DNA of 12,461 bases from an uncultured Collinsella sp. (GTDB taxonomy: Bacteria; Actinomycetota; Coriobacteriia; Coriobacteriales; Coriobacteriaceae). The position numbers and the translations under genes were made by a program. The stretch covers positions 1 through 12,461 of the forward strand of contig CABUVC010000031.1 of NCBI GenBank assembly GCA_902494855.1. Reading direction: 5' to 3'. The notes under the pieces were generated by a model, which saw only the letters and a program-made list of their open reading frames with translations, was not told where the DNA came from and searched no databases. Positions 1 to 5,399 of the stretch are shown piece by piece (the stretch's first letter is position 1; every line of letters begins with the position of its first letter).

Positions 1-107
1 CCGTGGCCAATCAGGGCAAAGCGCACAAGTAGCCCCAACCCAAATCCGACGCGTGGCGCCGCACGACCCAGATGCGACGTCACGCCGCCCATACACAGGA
101 GCGCACC

Positions 108-1364
108 ATGCTCAACCATCTCAAACAACACTTTGGCTCCCGACGCACCGGTGGTCACGGAGGCCTAGACATTGCGCGGCATATCGGCCCCGGGCTGCTC
201 GTGACCGTCGGCTTTATCGACCCGGGCAATTGGGCCTCCAATATGGCCGCGGGCTCGCAGTTTGGCTACGCGCTGCTGTGGGTGGTCACGCTGTCCACGA
301 TTATGCTCATCGTGCTGCAGCACAACGCGGCGCACTTGGGCATCGCCACGGGCGCCTGCCTTGCCGAGGCCACGACCCGCTTTCTCCCCCGCATCGTGGG
401 ACGCGCGGTGCTCGGCAGCGCCTATCTCGCGACTGTCGCCACCGCCATGGCCGAAGTCCTGGGTGGCGCGATTGCCCTTCAAATGCTCTTTGGGCTGCCC
501 GTGCGCGCGGGCTGCGTCATCGTGGCGGCAGTATCGATGGCGATGCTCATGACGAACTCCTACAAGCATGCCGAACGCTGGATCATCGCCTTCGTAGGCG
601 TGGTAGGACTCTCGTTTTTGGCCGAGCTTGCACTAGTCAAGGTCGACTGGCCGCAAGCCGCCGCAAGCTGGATCACGCCTAGTATGCCCACTGGCTCTGC
701 CGCGATTATCGTGAGCGTCCTGGGTGCGGTCGTTATGCCACACAACCTTTTTCTGCACTCCGAGGTCATCCAATCCATGCACTTCGAAGGCCAAGGCGAG
801 CAGGTTATCGAAGAACGTCTGCGCTACGAGCTCTTCGACACGCTCTTTTCGATGGGCGTGGGCTGGGCAATCAACTCGGCCATGGTCATCCTGGCCGCAA
901 CGACCTTCTTTGCGCACGGCATGGTCGTAGACGACCTCGCCGTCGCAGCGGCCACGCTCTCCCCCATTCTGGGCCCGGCAAGCTCGACCATCTTTGCGGT
1001 GGCACTGCTGTTTGCGGGCATATCGAGTAGTGTGACGGTGGGCATGGCGGCAGGCACCATCACCGCGGGCATGTTCGACGAGGAATACGACATCCACGAC
1101 CGACATTCCTCGATCGGGGTGGCGGCCTGTTTCGCCGGAGCAGTGGCGGCGTGCCTGGTCGTTCCAAATCCTTTTGAAGGTCTCATCTGGAGTCAGGCAC
1201 TGCTGTCGCTTCAACTGCCGATTACGGTCTTTGTGCTCATACGGCTCACCAGTTCACCCCGCGTCATGGGCAAATTCGCCAACTCGCGTCCACTCAACGC
1301 GCTGCTTGTAGGGATCGGTGCCATCGTGACGATTCTCGATGTCGTGTTGTTGGCAGGGATGTAA
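108..1364 (+). CDS. mntH: Nramp-family divalent metal (Mn/Fe) transporter
   Basis: Proton-coupled importer of Mn2+/Fe2+ in the cytoplasmic membrane; 418 residues, the usual size for bacterial MntH. The two hallmark metal-site motifs are present: DPGN in TM1 (D38, N41) and A-V-V-M-P-H in TM6 (A207, M210, H212). The conserved TM6 methionine fits a transition-metal Nramp rather than the Mg- or Al-transporting offshoots of the family. Many hydrophobic segments follow to the C-terminus, consistent with about 11 TM helices. I start at the ATG at 108 because AGGAG at 97-101 stands six bases before it; an earlier in-frame ATG at 72 has no such site. No promoter or Mn riboswitch was recognised in the short upstream stretch, so it may be co-transcribed with a gene off the left edge. 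It converges on the rubredoxin gene. Specificity for Mn over Fe is inferred from the family. Confidence 0.93.
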   Translation: MLNHLKQHFGSRRTGGHGGLDIARHIGPGLLVTVGFIDPGNWASNMAAGSQFGYALLWVVTLSTIMLIVLQHNAAHLGIATGACLAEATTRFLPRIVGRAVLGSAYLATVATAMAEVLGGAIALQMLFGLPVRAGCVIVAAVSMAMLMTNSYKHAERWIIAFVGVVGLSFLAELALVKVDWPQAAASWITPSMPTGSAAIIVSVLGAVVMPHNLFLHSEVIQSMHFEGQGEQVIEERLRYELFDTLFSMGVGWAINSAMVILAATTFFAHGMVVDDLAVAAATLSPILGPASSTIFAVALLFAGISSSVTVGMAAGTITAGMFDEEYDIHDRHSSIGVAACFAGAVAACLVVPNPFEGLIWSQALLSLQLPITVFVLIRLTSSPRVMGKFANSRPLNALLVGIGAIVTILDVVLLAGM

Positions 1365-1389
1365 TGGGGCGGGGGCACCTACCCAGGCA

Positions 1390-1443
1390 AACGTCTCGAT
1401 CTGTAACAGGAAGACCCGTTTTGAGCCGTTAGACGTTACAGAT
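1390..1443. repeat. Palindromic element downstream of mntH, sharing a core with 4831-4942
   Basis: Two overlapping inverted repeats lie between the convergent mntH and rubredoxin genes. ATCTGTAAC (1399-1407) pairs perfectly with GTTACAGAT (1435-1443), and AACGTCT (1390-1396) pairs with AGACGTT (1431-1437). The two pairings use the same bases at 1435-1437, so they cannot form together. Between the arms, 1413-1426 is the reverse complement of GCTCAAAACGGGTC, which recurs exactly at 4918-4931. It could act as the 3' end signal of mntH, since no other terminator for mntH is visible, but it has no U-tract. An interspersed repeat is the alternative reading. I see no ORF in it. Confidence 0.6.
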
Positions 1444-1517
1444 TAAGACAAAAGGTCGACCGGACTCACAACAGACAGGATCGGCCAACAGCAACCGTGA
1501 TCCCTTGGGGACGGAGG

Positions 1518-1553
1518 AAAAGGGCCCCGGCCGAGAATTCGACCGAGGCCCTT
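1518..1553 (-). terminator. Intrinsic terminator of the rubredoxin gene
   Basis: A 15-pair stem (1520-1534 with 1539-1553) closes a four-base loop. Read on the minus strand, the only two imperfect pairs are G-U wobbles, and the stem is followed by UUUU. On the plus strand the same positions would be A-C mismatches, so the hairpin is built for minus-strand RNA. It lies about 40 bases past the rubredoxin stop. Confidence 0.8.
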
Positions 1554-1593
1554 GGACAGAGCTATGCGTTGATACGAGCCGTGTGTCTGCGAG

Positions 1594-1737
1594 CTACTCC
1601 TCGACGAGCTCAAACTGATCGGGACCGACGCCGCACACCGGGCACACATAATCCTCGGGCAGCTCGGGCGTATCGACCTCAACCTCGTAACCGCAAACGA
1701 CGCACACGAACTTATACGTCTTCTTCTCCTCAGCCAT
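1594..1737 (-). CDS. Short rubredoxin
   Basis: One-iron electron carrier of 47 residues. The iron ligands are four cysteines in two CxxC knuckles: C12/C15 in CVVCGY and C32/C35 in CPVCG, the latter followed by the usual PDQFE. The stretch between the knuckles is only 16 residues, whereas classical rubredoxins have about 25-30, so the YDP loop is missing. This resembles rubredoxin domains of rubrerythrins and other minimal forms. I take the ATG at 1737 because GAGGAG stands six bases upstream; a longer in-frame start at 1776 would lie at or before the predicted transcript start. It has its own promoter in the gap to the flavin reductase gene and a strong terminator. The likely partner is the adjacent flavin reductase, as the two together match the two domains of Hrb. 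Electron acceptor unknown. Confidence 0.9.
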   Translation of the reverse strand: MAEEKKTYKFVCVVCGYEVEVDTPELPEDYVCPVCGVGPDQFELVEE

Positions 1738-1781
1738 GATGTTCTCCTCTCGAACGTGACTGGTGATGTACTTCATTTATC

Positions 1782-1809
1782 AGTATAGATTCTCAATAAT
1801 ATAATGCAA
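1782..1809 (-). promoter_or_regulatory. Sigma-70-type promoter for the rubredoxin gene
   Basis: On the minus strand, TTGCAT (1804-1809) and TATACT (1782-1787) are separated by 16 bases. The predicted start leaves a leader of about 38 bases to the rubredoxin ATG. The 1777-1826 gap is markedly AT-rich compared with its surroundings. This implies that rubredoxin can be transcribed independently of the upstream flavin reductase gene. Confidence 0.6.
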
Positions 1810-1826
1810 GTATTTTTAAAACATTT

Positions 1827-2330
1827 CTAGCCTTGATACGAGGACGCCTTCGGAGGCGTCTTGCCCTTTAGGACCTTGTGATAGTAATCGTAGGTGAGCG
1901 GCGTCTCGTCACTCAGGCGTTCGGCATCCTCGACCTCGCCGATAAACAGTAGATGCGTGCCCACATCCACAGTGTCGATCAAACGGCAGCTAAACAGAGC
2001 CGCCGCGTGCTCGGGCACATAAGGCATGCCCAGAGCCGTCTCGCGGGTCTCGTATTTGGCAAACTTGTCATAATCGCTGCTGGTGCGGAACCCAAAGTTA
2101 CCGATGTAGAGCATGTCGGCAGTCTGATCGATCACGGTCAGCGCGAACGCTTTGGCCGATGCGATGACGCCCGAGGTGACGTTGTCCTTGTTCACGGCAA
2201 CCGAAATGCGCGGCGGCATGGACGTCACCTGCACCGCCGTATTGATGACGCAGCCGGCGCGCAGCCCGTCTGCCGCAGCGCTCACCACATAGAGCCCACT
2301 CGGCATGGTAAAGAACGCAGTTTTGTCCAT
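1827..2330 (-). CDS. Flavin reductase-like FMN-binding protein (Hrb/flavoredoxin type)
   Basis: Protein of 167 residues of the flavin reductase-like split-barrel family, which binds FMN and moves electrons from NAD(P)H or other carriers. Family features visible are the N-terminal PSGLYVVSA strand, the N50-V-T-S-G segment before a hydrophobic strand, GNFGFRTSSDYDKF (about 78-90), the VGTHLLFIGEVE strand (123-134) and the C-terminal YYHKVLKGKTPPKAS (149-163). This matches the flavin half of high-molecular-weight rubredoxin, whose rubredoxin half is here a separate downstream gene. I start at the ATG at 2330, with AGGGGAG about eight bases upstream; the open frame continues leftwards on the minus strand to 2465, but that part crosses the smpB terminator and has no family similarity. 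No convincing promoter was seen in 2331-2382. Confidence 0.85.
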   Translation of the reverse strand: MDKTAFFTMPSGLYVVSAAADGLRAGCVINTAVQVTSMPPRISVAVNKDNVTSGVIASAKAFALTVIDQTADMLYIGNFGFRTSSDYDKFAKYETRETALGMPYVPEHAAALFSCRLIDTVDVGTHLLFIGEVEDAERLSDETPLTYDYYHKVLKGKTPPKASSYQG

Positions 2331-2381
2331 AACAAGTACTCCCCTAGCCCGGGATTGAACCTTAAGGCTGTATGTACCCAT

Positions 2382-2414
2382 AAAAAGCGGCGCCCATAAC
2401 GGACGCCGTCTTTT
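2382..2414 (-). terminator. Terminator after smpB
   Basis: On the minus strand an eight-pair GC-rich stem (one G-U) with loop GTTAT is followed by CUUUUU. It lies about 70 bases past the smpB stop. On the plus strand a UUUU also follows the stem, so it might work both ways, but no plus-strand gene needs it. Confidence 0.7.
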
Positions 2415-2483
2415 GGAAATATATGGCAAAACAGCAAGGAGGACGGGGCGGGCGCGGTAGGGCACCTTCCCGTGAACTCGCTC

Positions 2484-2954
2484 CTAGCGGTTGCGTTCTT
2501 TAAGGGCGCGATCGATTTCGCGTTGAACATCGCGTTTGGCCATGTCCTCGCGCTTGTCGTAGAGCTTTTTGCCTCGGCCCAGGCCCAGCAGCAGCTTTAC
2601 GCGGCCGTCGGTATTAAAGTAGAGCTCCAACGGTACCAGCGCATAACCACGGTTGCGAAGTTTGCCGTCGAGAAAGTCAATCTCCTTGCGGTGTAGCAGC
2701 AGACGACGACGGCGATCAGGATCGCGGTTCCACACGCCACCATGGCTATAAGGGTGAATATGCAGGCCAACGAGCCAGCACTCGCCGCCACGAATCAGCG
2801 CAAAAGTGTCAGTGATCTGACAGGCGCGCTCGCGAATCGACTTGACCTCGGTGCCACTCAGCTCAATGCCGCACTCAAACGTCTCATCGATAAAGTACTC
2901 ATGATGTGCCGAGCGATTCTTGGAGATGAGCTTGCGCTCGCGCTTACTGGGCAT
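2484..2954 (-). CDS. smpB: SsrA (tmRNA)-binding protein SmpB
   Basis: SmpB binds tmRNA and escorts it to stalled ribosomes for trans-translation. The protein has 156 residues, normal for the family. Conserved blocks are present in order: an N-terminal KNRSAHHEYFIDETFECGI, the LSGTEVKSIR strand, HIHPYSHGGVWNRDPDRRRRLLLH (about 67-90) and the basic tail GKKLYDKRE...KRDVQREIDRALK that enters the decoding centre. The start at 2954 has an ideal AAGGAGG six bases upstream. It overlaps the end of the TPR-like gene by 11 bases, so translational coupling is likely. No tmRNA gene is present nearby; 2331-2483 is too short to hold one. Confidence 0.97.
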   Translation of the reverse strand: MPSKRERKLISKNRSAHHEYFIDETFECGIELSGTEVKSIRERACQITDTFALIRGGECWLVGLHIHPYSHGGVWNRDPDRRRRLLLHRKEIDFLDGKLRNRGYALVPLELYFNTDGRVKLLLGLGRGKKLYDKREDMAKRDVQREIDRALKERNR

Positions 2955-3861
2955 CGCCGGCCTCCTTGGCGCCATTGGCGTTTGAGCCCGCAGCCTCGCG
3001 CTTTGCCCTGCGCTCGGCATTAAGCTCGGCATCGCTCTCGCGCACCAGCTTGATAATCGCCGCGCATGCCTCCTCGCCCACCAGGTCGCGGGCACGGACC
3101 GTCAGACGCGTAGCCTCCTGCTTGTCGCCGTCGCTTGCAGCATCGGTCGCGCACATGATCAGGCAGATGGCGATCTCGGCCGAAGGCGAGGTCGGCACGC
3201 CCTGCAGGGCGAGCTCACCCATCACATGGTCGTCACTCTCGTCCGCGGCATCCGGATAGGTGGTATGGATCTTGTTGAGCAGGCGCGTCGTATGCGCATC
3301 ATTGGGCGCCAGGCGCAGCGCCAGACGCGCGCAGCCCACGGCAGCCGAAATGTTCTCGGTCTCGGGCTCCAAGAAGTACTGACCCAAGTTGGTGTAGGCG
3401 CGTGCGGCGCACTTACCGTCGCTCGCGCGCTCCAGCACCGAGAACGAGAGCGATGCCCACTCCTGCTTGTCCTCGAGCGCGCGGAACAGCTCGGCCAAGT
3501 CCAAGCGATAGTTGCAGTTCATGGGATCCCAACGCACGGCCTGCATCAGGGCATTCCGAGCACTCACATAATCCTGCTGGCGAATGTAGGCAAACGCCAT
3601 GTCGGAGTACAGGCGGTCAAAGGGAACCTCGACCTGCACCAGCTCGCGCGGATCCTTCTCCACACGGCGATAGGCCAGGCGCTCAAACTTGCTGTCGAAG
3701 CTAAAGTACTGGCGCTTCTCCTCCGTCTTGCACTCAGCGTCGATATACTCCTCGGCGAGCTCCACCAGACGCTCAAGCAGCGGCGTCGCCGTAGCCAGGT
3801 CGCCCTGCGCCAGATAGTTCTCGGCATACGTGATGTCTTCCAAGCTGATAGGCAGGTCCAT
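2944..3861 (-). CDS. TPR-like helical repeat protein of unknown function
   Basis: A soluble protein of 305 residues with no signal peptide or membrane segment. The central part (about 83-195) has TPR-like helix pairs, for example a DMAFAYIRQQDYVSARNALMQAVRWDP block (87-113), and A/L-rich helices around 155-195 ending in LALRLAPNDA. TPR domains usually mediate protein-protein contact. The last 30 residues are charged and low in complexity (ERRAKREAAGSNANGAKEAG), probably disordered. The start at 3861 has GAGGAG five bases upstream. Its stop lies inside smpB, so the two are probably one transcript; whether it works with SmpB or ribosome rescue is not shown by the sequence. No enzymatic motif was recognised. 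Confidence 0.85.
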   Translation of the reverse strand: MDLPISLEDITYAENYLAQGDLATATPLLERLVELAEEYIDAECKTEEKRQYFSFDSKFERLAYRRVEKDPRELVQVEVPFDRLYSDMAFAYIRQQDYVSARNALMQAVRWDPMNCNYRLDLAELFRALEDKQEWASLSFSVLERASDGKCAARAYTNLGQYFLEPETENISAAVGCARLALRLAPNDAHTTRLLNKIHTTYPDAADESDDHVMGELALQGVPTSPSAEIAICLIMCATDAASDGDKQEATRLTVRARDLVGEEACAAIIKLVRESDAELNAERRAKREAAGSNANGAKEAGDAQ

Positions 3862-3920
3862 GACAACTCCTCGGTCCGGGCGGCAGACTCAACGCGCGCC
3901 TTAAATATCGGTCAATACAC

Positions 3921-3948
3921 AAAACCCGGGTCTCTAACGAGGCCCGGG
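3921..3948 (-). terminator. Terminator of the tRNA-Gln/tRNA-Glu unit
   Basis: On the minus strand CCCGGG pairs with CCCGGG, and after one mismatch CTC pairs with GAG around a GTTA loop. The stem is followed directly by UUUUG. It lies a few bases past the tRNA-Glu CCA end. Confidence 0.8.
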
Positions 3949-3958
3949 CGTTCAATTT

Positions 3959-4035
3959 TGGTAGCCCGTACCAGATTCGAACTGGTGATCTCCGCCTTGA
4001 GAGGGCGGCGTCCTAAACCGCTAGACGAACGGGCC
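3959..4035 (-). tRNA. tRNA-Glu (anticodon CTC)
   Basis: A full cloverleaf can be drawn: acceptor GGCCCGT/ACGGGCT (outermost pair G-U), anticodon stem CCGCC/GGCGG with loop CTCTCAA, and T-arm ACCAG-TTCGAAT-CTGGT. The anticodon CTC lies at 3999-4001 on the complement and reads GAG. Discriminator A and a genome-encoded CCA (3959-3961) follow. It is 17 bases downstream of tRNA-Gln in the same direction. Confidence 0.95.
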
Positions 4036-4052
4036 ATATGTAGCAAATGCAA

Positions 4053-4126
4053 TGGCTGGGATGGAGGGAGTCGAACCCCCATTGACGGAACCAGAATCCG
4101 CTGTCCTGCCATTAGACGACATCCCA
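4053..4126 (-). tRNA. tRNA-Gln (anticodon CTG)
   Basis: Cloverleaf with acceptor TGGGATG/CATCCCA, anticodon loop TTCTGGT (anticodon CTG at 4092-4094, reading CAG), T-loop TTCGACT, discriminator G and encoded CCA. The unpaired-looking U1 end and the G73 are typical of bacterial tRNA-Gln. It is the first gene of a two-tRNA transcript with tRNA-Glu. Confidence 0.95.
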
Positions 4127-4170
4127 ATGACTGCATCGCTGCGCTCGGCTGTGCCTTTGCGCAAGAAAGA

Positions 4171-4199
4171 AATATACGGGAAGTCCGGCCGTGACGCAA
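4171..4199 (-). promoter_or_regulatory. Promoter of the tRNA-Gln/tRNA-Glu unit
   Basis: On the minus strand TTGCGT (4194-4199) and TATATT (4171-4176) are separated by exactly 17 bases. Transcription would begin about 40 bases before tRNA-Gln. The AT-rich stretch just upstream fits an UP element. Confidence 0.75.
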
Positions 4200-4202
4200 G
4201 CC

Positions 4203-4238
4203 CCAATTTTGACTTTTTTGAAATTCAGTCAAATTGGC
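4203..4238. promoter_or_regulatory. AT-rich inverted repeat upstream of the tRNA promoter (UP element or operator)
   Basis: CCAATTTTGAC and GTCAAATTGG form an inverted repeat with one bulged base around an A/T-rich centre containing a six-base T run. It ends four bases before the -35 box of the tRNA promoter, the position of UP elements that bind the RNA polymerase alpha subunit. Its symmetry also allows a protein operator or a role for the divergent gene at 4403. Confidence 0.4.
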
Positions 4239-4402
4239 CTAATTTAGTCCAACCCGTGAAGGACCTGTGAAGCCGACCGCTGTACACGAAGGGCAAAACG
4301 CCGCGAGCGGTAGCCGTCAACCGTTGGCAGATTCTACCGCGAAAACGATAGCACCAGGCAACACAATCGAAGTATCAATGATCACGTAGATATCGAGGCG
4401 CC

Positions 4403-4813
4403 ATGGACGAAGAGCTTGATTACCTATGGGAGACCCTGGGCCTCGAGATCACTGCTGACCTTTGGCCCGAACGGGACAAAATCCATCCCACTCTGCGCCC
4501 CGCCATCACGGTGATGCAGGCAAAATACCGCCGTGCATCCTTTTTGATCATGCGGATGTCATGGCACGCGGGACTCCCCGACCTTAAGCGAATCCAGGCA
4601 AGCCTCGTCGAGCTGTCCGGTATGCCGACCGTCATATCCGAGGCGCACCTGGAGCAGCGCCAGCGCGAGCGACTGCAACAGCAGCGGATCCCCTTTATCT
4701 GCCCCGGCGTTCAGGCATATCTGCCCTTTATGGACGAGGAGTACTGGAGCGGCAAGCCCAACAAGCACGTAAAGGTCTACGATCCGCACGAATGGGCGCA
4801 GTTGGAGGACTGA
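4403..4813 (+). CDS. Hypothetical protein; possible stand-alone sensor/N-terminal domain of a MarR-like regulator family
   Basis: Soluble protein of 136 residues with no signal peptide or membrane segment. The block from about A45 to M110, ending in R-I-P-F-I-C-P-G-V-Q-A-Y-L-P-F-M, resembles from memory the segment found ahead of the winged-helix domain in a group of Firmicute MarR-like regulators (a pattern of P-x-V, then xxRQRxxLxxxxIPFI, then QxYLPF). Here no DNA-binding domain follows; the chain ends in a short charged tail. The start at 4403 has a weak GAGG seven bases upstream. It is divergent from the tRNA unit and converges on the ArsC-family gene. The similarity is a recollection, and the function is unknown. 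Confidence 0.65.
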   Translation: MDEELDYLWETLGLEITADLWPERDKIHPTLRPAITVMQAKYRRASFLIMRMSWHAGLPDLKRIQASLVELSGMPTVISEAHLEQRQRERLQQQRIPFICPGVQAYLPFMDEEYWSGKPNKHVKVYDPHEWAQLED

Positions 4814-4830
4814 CTGGGGCAAGCCTGCCG

Positions 4831-4942
4831 GCGGAAAGTGCGTCCCAGATTTCAAGCTCAAACCGGTCCCCACTTTCCCATCGAGCCCTCAACCGGAAAC
4901 CGTATCCCGTAATCGAAGCTCAAAACGGGTCGCACTTTCCGC
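4831..4942. repeat. Tandem palindromic repeat between convergent genes
   Basis: The outer ends are a perfect 12-base inverted repeat, GCGGAAAGTGCG (4831-4842) and CGCACTTTCCGC (4931-4942). Inside are two direct copies of a 46-base unit, 4833-4878 and 4895-4940, matching at 33 of 46 positions by hand. Each copy begins GGAAA, ends CACTTTCC and carries the core AAGCTCAAA(A/C)CGG. The sequence can fold as one long stem or two shorter hairpins. It fills nearly the whole gap between the 4403 gene and the ArsC-family gene, so it could end both transcripts. The exact core GCTCAAAACGGGTC at 4918-4931 recurs at 1413-1426 on the other strand. Confidence 0.75.
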
Positions 4943-4947
4943 AGCCG

Positions 4948-5307
4948 CTACAGCAACGCCTCGACCCAAGCCGATTCCCTAAAGCCGGGAATCGCAAAGT
5001 CGTCGCCCACCAACAGCGGACGCTTGACCAGCATGCCGTCGGTCGCCAGCAGCTCGTAGCACTCCCGATCCGTCATGCCCGCATCTAGACGCGCCTTCAG
5101 GCCCAGCTCTCGATATTTCATGCCCGACGAATTAAAGAAGCGCCGCACCGGCAGTCCCGAACGAGCAATCCAGGTCGCAAGCTCATCAGCCGTGGGATTG
5201 TCCAAAACGATATCGCGGTCGATATACTCTACCCCGTGTTCGTCCAGCCATGCCTTGGCCTTCTTACAGGTCGAGCACTTGGGATATTCAACAAACAGTA
5301 CGGTCAT
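4948..5307 (-). CDS. ArsC/Spx-family thioredoxin-fold protein
   Basis: Protein of 119 residues, the usual length of the ArsC/Spx/YffB family. The N-terminal strand leads into C11-S-T-C14-K-K, a redox CxxC like that of Spx and MgsR. Other family marks are RDI (31-33), the F-N-S-S-G-M-x-Y-R-E-L segment (58-68) and the L-V-K-R-P-L-L-V motif (93-100) with its conserved Arg-Pro. Members act as arsenate reductases, as Spx-like RNA-polymerase-binding stress regulators, or have unknown roles; the sequence alone does not decide. GGAGG lies six bases before the ATG at 5307. An in-frame upstream ATG at 5346 is less well placed. No ars genes are nearby, which argues against a dedicated arsenic operon. 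Confidence 0.85.
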   Translation of the reverse strand: MTVLFVEYPKCSTCKKAKAWLDEHGVEYIDRDIVLDNPTADELATWIARSGLPVRRFFNSSGMKYRELGLKARLDAGMTDRECYELLATDGMLVKRPLLVGDDFAIPGFRESAWVEALL

Positions 5308-5399
5308 GGAAATCCTCCGAATATAGATCGGCCAACGCAGGCACACGCCACACGAGGCGCCTTCGCATGATGGGCCAATTGTAGCCCACGGGTCACACG

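Noticed and set aside
1..32. A possible C-terminal end of an upstream gene, reading VANQGKAHK then a stop at 30-32 on the plus strand
   Set aside because: Ten codons are too few to support a gene or a function; the frame may be open by chance.
53..682. A 209-codon open frame in another frame of mntH
   Set aside because: The translation is Arg/His-rich without domains, and the overlapping frame has the full Nramp signature.
2331..2350. GGGGAGTA just ahead of the flavin reductase start, reminiscent of the yybP-ykoY manganese riboswitch
   Set aside because: No surrounding riboswitch stems were found, the leader is too short, and the motif doubles as the ribosome site.
3959..4126. tRNA genes as integration sites for a mobile element
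   Set aside because: No integrase is adjacent, and I saw no duplicated tRNA 3' end in the flanks; the serine recombinase is 7 kb away and of a resolvase type.
3226..4194. A 322-codon open frame on the plus strand
   Set aside because: It runs antisense through the TPR-like gene and both tRNAs, so it is a shadow frame.
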